Source: Isoptericola halotolerans (GTDB lineage Bacteria; Actinomycetota; Actinomycetes; Actinomycetales; Cellulomonadaceae). From it: DNA of 64,000 bases. Numbering within the stretch: position 1 is the first letter of the stretch; the number at the start of each line of letters is the position of its first letter. Made by a program: the position numbers and the translations under genes. Below the pieces are notes generated by a model. That model had not been told where the DNA came from. It saw only the letters and a list, made by a program, of their open reading frames with translations, and searched no databases. The stretch is from positions 124,001-188,000 of the forward strand of contig NZ_PVTX01000009.1 of the NCBI RefSeq assembly GCF_003003075.1. Direction: 5' to 3'. Positions 58,578-64,000 of this stretch are shown piece by piece.

Positions 58578-59798
58578 ATGAGCACGCCCGACCAGCCGAC
58601 GCCGCCCTCCGGGTGGGGCGAGGCACCTCGGCCGCCCGCCTACGGGCAGTACGGGCCGGGGCAGTACGGGTCCGGACGGTACGGCCCCGGTGAGCCCGCG
58701 CCCGACGGCGGTGCCTCCGCACAGGGGACGCCCCGGCCCGGTCCGGCGCCCTCCGACCCGTACGGCCCGTCCGCGACCAAGCCCGGCGTGGTCCCGCTGC
58801 GCCCGCTGTCGCTCGGTGAGATCTTCGACGGGGCGTTCAGCTCGGTGCGGCACAACCCGGCGGTCATGCTCGGCCTGGTGGCCGTGGTGGTCGCCGCCGC
58901 CACGCTGCTCGCCGCACTGCTCGCGCAGTTCGCCGTCCCCGCGCTGACCGGCCTCTTCAGCGAGGCCGCCAGCGTGGACGCCGAGCTCGAGTACCTCACC
59001 GCCGACGCCGGCTGGCTCGCGCAGCTCATGGCGGTCTCGGGTGCCCTGTCGCTCACCCTGCTCATCGCCCAGCCGATCACGGAGGGCTTCATCACCGCCT
59101 CGGTGAGCCAGTCGGTCATCGGCCGCAAGCTGTCGGTGGGCGAGGTCTGGGCGAAGGTACGCCCCCGGCTCGCCGTCCTCATCGGCTGGATGCTGCTGCG
59201 GACCGTCGGTCTGGGGATCGGGCTCGCCGGTGTGTTCGTCGGGGCGGTCCTGCTCGTGAGCGCCGTCGCCGTCGCGACCGACTCGGTGGGACTGTCCGTG
59301 CTCGTCGGTCTGCTGTGCCTGGTCGCGATCGTCGTCCTGGCCGCCTGGGTGTGGGTCCGCCTCATGCTGGTCGCACCGGCCCTCGTCCTCGAGGGCAGCG
59401 GCCTGGGTCGCACGATCGCCCGGGCCTGGCGTCTCACCCGGGGCGCCTACTGGCGGGTCTTCGGCACCGTGCTGCTCGCCAGCATCATCGCGAGCGTGGC
59501 CGGCCAGGTCGTCGCGTACCCGCTCAGCCTGCTGGGCCTGCTCGTCGACGGCAGCGACTTCGGCTGGGGCCTCATCCTCAGCTCGGTCGTCGCGTCGGTG
59601 GTCGCCAGCATGGTCTACCTCGTGTTCGTCTCCGCCGTCGTGGCCCTCGTCTACACCGACGTGCGGATGCGCCGCGAGGGACTCGACGTCCAGCTCGCCG
59701 CCGCCGCCGAGCGGGCCGCGCAGCAGACCTCCGACGGGCACGGCTCGCCCGCCGGCAGCCCCGGTACGCCGCCGCCCGGGGGCAGCCCGCAGTGGTGA
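58578..59798 (+). CDS. Polytopic membrane protein (glycerophosphodiesterase membrane-domain-like)
   Basis: 406 residues. A Pro/Gly/Tyr-rich cytoplasmic N-terminus (AYGQYGPGQYGSGRYGPGEP) precedes a conserved entry RPLSLGEIFDGAFSSVRHNPAVM and six to eight membrane helices (about 92-370). VWVRLMLVAPALVLEGSGLGRTIARAWRLTRGAYWRVFG is typical of actinobacterial proteins annotated as glycerophosphoryl diester phosphodiesterase membrane domain. No catalytic GDPD motif is present. It leads an operon; its stop overlaps the DUF4129 GTG (GTGA). Confidence 0.83.
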   Translation: MSTPDQPTPPSGWGEAPRPPAYGQYGPGQYGSGRYGPGEPAPDGGASAQGTPRPGPAPSDPYGPSATKPGVVPLRPLSLGEIFDGAFSSVRHNPAVMLGLVAVVVAAATLLAALLAQFAVPALTGLFSEAASVDAELEYLTADAGWLAQLMAVSGALSLTLLIAQPITEGFITASVSQSVIGRKLSVGEVWAKVRPRLAVLIGWMLLRTVGLGIGLAGVFVGAVLLVSAVAVATDSVGLSVLVGLLCLVAIVVLAAWVWVRLMLVAPALVLEGSGLGRTIARAWRLTRGAYWRVFGTVLLASIIASVAGQVVAYPLSLLGLLVDGSDFGWGLILSSVVASVVASMVYLVFVSAVVALVYTDVRMRREGLDVQLAAAAERAAQQTSDGHGSPAGSPGTPPPGGSPQW

Positions 59799-60478
59799 CC
59801 GCGGTGGCAGCAAGGACGGGGGCACAGCTGCACGGCGTCTCCGTCGAGGTGCCCGTCGTGCCGGACCGCGAGACGGCGCACGGCTGGCTCGTCGAGGAGC
59901 TCGCAAGGCCCGAGTACGCCCAGGACCCGTCGGTCCTGATGCGGCTGCTCACCTGGCTCGCCAGGATCTTCGACGAGATCGGCACCGTGGACGTCAGCCC
60001 GTGGCGGCTCGCCGTCATCGTGGCCGTGGTGCTCGTCGTCGTGGTCGCGATCGCCCTCTACGTCGCCGGCCCCGCGCGGCTGCGGCGCCACGCCGCGACG
60101 AGCTCCGCCGTCGTGCACGACGACGACACGCGGACCGCGGCACAGATGCGGGCCGCCGCCGACGCCGCCGCCGCCCGGGAGGACTGGCCGCTCGCCGTGA
60201 TCGAACGCTTCCGCGCCGTCGTGCGCGGCCTGGAGGAGCGCGTGGTGCTCGACGAACGTCCTGGCCGGACCGCCCGCGAGGCCGCGCAGACCGCGGGCTC
60301 GCGGCTGCCCGGGCTCTCCACCGAGCTGCACGACGCCGCCGGCCGGTTCGACGGCGTCTGCTACGGCCACCTCCCCGCCGGGCCCGCGGACGACGCGGCC
60401 CTGCGCGCGCTCGACGACCAGGTGGCCGCCGCCCGCCCGACCGCAGCGGCGCCCCCGGTCCGGGAGGGCGTGCAGTGA
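59795..60478 (+). CDS. DUF4129-domain membrane protein
   Basis: 227 residues: one membrane helix (about 71-91, LAVIVAVVLVVVVAIALYVAG) and a C-terminal cytoplasmic DUF4129 helical domain (RAAADAAAAREDWPLAVIERFRAVVRGLEERVVLDERPGRTAREAA, FDGVCYGHLPAGPADD). In other bacteria DUF4129 is fused to transglutaminase-like domains next to MoxR/DUF58 genes. GTGA overlaps join it to both neighbours. The function is unknown. Confidence 0.88.
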   Translation: MTAVAARTGAQLHGVSVEVPVVPDRETAHGWLVEELARPEYAQDPSVLMRLLTWLARIFDEIGTVDVSPWRLAVIVAVVLVVVVAIALYVAGPARLRRHAATSSAVVHDDDTRTAAQMRAAADAAAAREDWPLAVIERFRAVVRGLEERVVLDERPGRTAREAAQTAGSRLPGLSTELHDAAGRFDGVCYGHLPAGPADDAALRALDDQVAAARPTAAAPPVREGVQ

Positions 60479-61688
60479 GCGCCCCCACCGCATCTCCCAC
60501 CGCGACCTGGACCTCGGCCGCCGTCACCGGCGACGGGACGACGCTCGGCTCGCGCAGCCGACGCCGCTGGCGGACCGCGCGATGGCTCGTCGGCGGCGTC
60601 GCCGCGTTGCTCGTGGCGGTCCTCGCCCTCGCCCTGCTGCGCCCCGTCGGTTCCGTCGTCCCGTACGACCCGGGAAACACCCGCCCGAACGGTTCCCAGG
60701 CCCTCGCCCGCGTCCTCGAGCGCCAGGGCGTCCAGGTGCAGCACGTCACCCACGTGGCCGACGCCGTCGACGCGGCCGTCGCGGGCTCCACGCTCCTGGT
60801 CGTGCCGGCGCCCTACCTGCTCCCCGAGCAGGTCACGGCGCTCGCCGGCGTCGACGCCGACCTCGTGCTGGCCGGCGCCGACGACGGACTGCTGCGCGCG
60901 GCGACCGGGGACCAGGTCCGGAGGGCCTCCTGGGGCTCCCTGCCGACGTCGCCGGTGGACCCGGGGTGCGACCTGCCCGCCGCCGTCGCCGCCGGCCCCT
61001 CGCTGCTCGAGCCCGGGCTCAAGCCGACGTCCCCGACCGTGGCCACCTGCTGGTCGGGTCCCGACGGCTCGGCGGCGCTCGCCGCGACCGAGCGCGACGG
61101 CCGCCAGGTGGTCGCGGTCGACGACCCGGCGTTCCTGCGCAACGACGACGTGCTCACCGAGGGCAACGCCGCGCTGGCGCTCCACCTCCTCGGGAGCCAC
61201 GACCGGCTGGTCTGGCTCGTGCCCGATCCCACGGACTCGACCGTCCCCGGCGACCCGACCGCCGAGCCGGAGACCGGGGCCGTGCTGCCGGACTGGTTCG
61301 ACGCCGCGCTGTGGTGGGCCGTCCTGGTCGCGCTGGTCACCGCCGTCTGGCGCAGCCGTCGGCTCGGTGGGCTCGTCACCGAGCGGCTGCCCGTCGTCGT
61401 GCCCTCCGCCGAGTCCACGCGCGGCCGCGCGCGGCTCTACCGGCGGGCGCGCTCCCGCGGGCACGCCGCGGCCGGCCTGCGGGCCGCGACGGCTCAGGCC
61501 GTCGCCCGGCGGCTCGGCCTGGCCCGCTCCGCCCACCCCGACACCCTGGTCGACGCCGTCGTGCGTGCCACCGGACGCGACCCGCGCGAGGTCGCCGACC
61601 TGATCTACGGACCCCCACCCGCCGACGACGCCGCGCTCAGCGAGCTCGCCCGCCGGCTCGACACCCTGGAGAGCGAGGTTCACCGACC

Positions 61689-61692
<4 letters not shown>
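60475..61692 (+). CDS. DUF4350-domain membrane protein
   Basis: 405 residues: a membrane helix at about 37-56, an extracytoplasmic DUF4350 domain (NTRPNGSQALARVLERQGVQVQHV, LLVVPAPYLLPEQVTALAG, VVAVDDPAFLRNDDVLTEGNAALALHLLG), a second helix at about 280-296 (WFDAALWWAVLVALVTAVW) and a basic cytoplasmic tail. The fold resembles a GATase-like domain. The gene is coupled by GTGA to DUF4129 upstream and moxR downstream. The function is unknown. Confidence 0.88.
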
Positions 61693-62798
<1,106 letters not shown>

Positions 62799-62799
62799 C

Positions 62800-64000
62800 A
62801 TGGCGGTGTCCTGGCGCGCCGTCGTGCTGGCGGCGCTCGGCCTGGTGCCGGTCGCGATCTGGCCGGTGCCCGGGACAGTGCTGCTCTGGGCCGCCGTGGT
62901 CGCGGCCCTCTGCGCGCTCGACGTCGCGCTGGCCGCCTCCCCCCGGCAGGTGACCGTGCAGCGCACGGTGCCGTCGTCCGTGCGTCTCGGCACGCCGACG
63001 ACGTCGCAGGTGGTGCTGACCAACGCCGGCCGCCGGCGGCTGCGCGCCCTCGTGCGCGACGCCTGGCCGCCGTCGCTCGTCACCGCACGGGACGACGACG
63101 GGGGCCTGCGCCCGCACACCGACCCAGCTGAGCCCGCCCGGACCGCGCGGCACACTGTGGACCTGCCCCCGGGCGAGTCGGCCCGGCTGCGGACACCGCT
63201 GCTGCCGACCCGCCGCGGAGAGCGCTCCGCCGGCGCCGTCACGATCCGGACCGTCGGACCGCTGCGGCTGGCAGGACGGCAGGCCTCGCTCGACGTGGGC
63301 GGACGGATCCGGGTGCTGCCCGAGTTCGCCTCCCGCCGGCACCTGCCGAGCCGTCTCGCACGGCTGCGGGAGATGGACGGCCGGGCGGCGGTCCAGGTAC
63401 GGGGCGAGGGCACCGAGTTCGACTCGCTGCGCGAGTACGTGGTGGGCGACGACGTCCGCTCGATCGACTGGCGGGCGACGGCGCGCGGCGGCGACGTCGT
63501 CGTGCGGACCTGGCGCCCCGAGCGCGACCGGCGCGTCGTCGTCGTGCTCGACACGGGACGGACGTCCGCGGCGCGGATCAGCACCGCCGTCGACGGGTCC
63601 GTGAACACGGGCGGTACCCGGTTGGAGGCGAGCGTCGAGGCGGCGCTGCTGCTCGGGGCGCTGGCCGACCGGGCGGGCGACCGGTTCCAGGTGATCGCGT
63701 ACGACCGTGTGCTCCGGGCGCGGGTGGCCGGCGCCTCCGGCCCGCGGCTGCTGCCTGCCATGGCGGACTCGCTGGCCGCCGTCGAGCCGGTGCTGCTGGA
63801 GACGGACTGGCCGGGCCTCGTGGCCCAGGTCCGCGCGCGCGTCTCGCAGCGCGCCCTGGTGGTCCTGCTGACGTCGCTCGATCCCGCGGTGGTGGAGACG
63901 GGGCTCCTGCCCGTCGTCGACCAGCTCTCCGGGACGCACCAGGTGGTCGTCGCGGCGGTCGCCGACGCGGAGGTGGCGGCGATGCGCGCCGGCCGTGGGA
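62800..64000 (+). CDS. DUF58-domain protein (3' part outside window)
   Basis: 400 residues visible, frame open to the edge. Two N-terminal hydrophobic helices (about 5-45) and a beta-rich middle precede the DUF58 signature GEGTEFDSLREYVVGDDVRSIDWRATAR and a vWA-like fold beginning RRVVVVLDTGRTSAARI, where the MIDAS DxSxS is degenerate (DTGRT). The ATG is one base after the moxR stop. Typical membrane partner of MoxR ATPases. Confidence 0.93.
   Translation, partial: MAVSWRAVVLAALGLVPVAIWPVPGTVLLWAAVVAALCALDVALAASPRQVTVQRTVPSSVRLGTPTTSQVVLTNAGRRRLRALVRDAWPPSLVTARDDDGGLRPHTDPAEPARTARHTVDLPPGESARLRTPLLPTRRGERSAGAVTIRTVGPLRLAGRQASLDVGGRIRVLPEFASRRHLPSRLARLREMDGRAAVQVRGEGTEFDSLREYVVGDDVRSIDWRATARGGDVVVRTWRPERDRRVVVVLDTGRTSAARISTAVDGSVNTGGTRLEASVEAALLLGALADRAGDRFQVIAYDRVLRARVAGASGPRLLPAMADSLAAVEPVLLETDWPGLVAQVRARVSQRALVVLLTSLDPAVVETGLLPVVDQLSGTHQVVVAAVADAEVAAMRAGRG

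Overview
The window is a gene-dense, very GC-rich stretch of actinobacterial chromosome. Most codons end in G or C, GTG starts are common, and neighbouring genes often overlap as GTGA, ATGA or TGATG. Actinobacterial markers include the MtrA-MtrB-LpqB system, an RsrA-type zinc anti-sigma factor beside its ECF sigma factor, a fused Kgd-type 2-oxoglutarate dehydrogenase, Rho with a long Arg/Gly-rich insertion, the 24-residue ribosomal protein bL37 and an Rv3235-like protein. I see no mycolate genes. The overall picture fits Micrococcales, perhaps a Cellulomonas relative; that placement is inference.

Layout. 0-15.6 kb is one long minus-strand housekeeping block. Read in its own direction it runs argS-lysA, hom-thrC-thrB, rho, rpmE, prfA-prmC-sua5-wecA-atpI-like, then atpB-atpE-atpF, which leaves the window at base 1. 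15.6-20.2 kb, plus strand: tRNA-Arg(CCG), a methylcitrate-cycle operon prpD-prpB-prpC and a CYTH-domain enzyme. 20.2-25.6 kb: an M15 peptidase, two overlapping CNNM/CBS membrane proteins and a two-component system. 25.9-29.8 kb: kgd, ended by a 21-bp perfect hairpin. 29.8-33.4 kb: an aldo/keto reductase, an aldose 1-epimerase, an SGNH-like protein without recognisable catalytic residues, and a DUF4097 protein.

33.4-40 kb: bL37, rsrA-sigR, a GlxA-type regulator, a 47-residue membrane peptide, a DoxX-like protein, aroA, rsgA and hisN, then a large inverted repeat. 40-45 kb is the least understood part: a CpaE/ParA-like ATPase with Arg in place of the Walker A Lys, a SAF-domain membrane protein, an excisionase-type HTH protein, a LysM protein and an Rv3235-like protein, with no pilus genes nearby. 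45-58.5 kb: secA, two monovalent cation antiporters, a YcaQ/AlkX glycosylase, long HPF, comF, lpqB, mtrB and mtrA. From memory, aroA/rsgA, sigH/rshA, Rv3235, secA1, HPF, comF, lpqB, mtrB and mtrA are also clustered in Mycobacterium tuberculosis. 58.6-64 kb: a divergent membrane protein-DUF4129-DUF4350-MoxR-DUF58 operon that runs off the window.

Regulation visible in the sequence includes a SigR-type promoter (GGAAT-N18-GTT) upstream of sigR, a similar site (N17) upstream of rpmE, and several TANNNT boxes 6-7 nt before a start codon, which imply leaderless mRNAs (CYTH gene, galM-like gene, aroA, hisN). I found no CRISPR array, insertion sequence, prophage or rRNA. The window is mostly conserved core genome. 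The best candidates for unexplained biology are the CpaE/SAF cluster, the MoxR/DUF58 cluster, the 39.9-kb inverted repeat and a possible small ORF in the rho leader.
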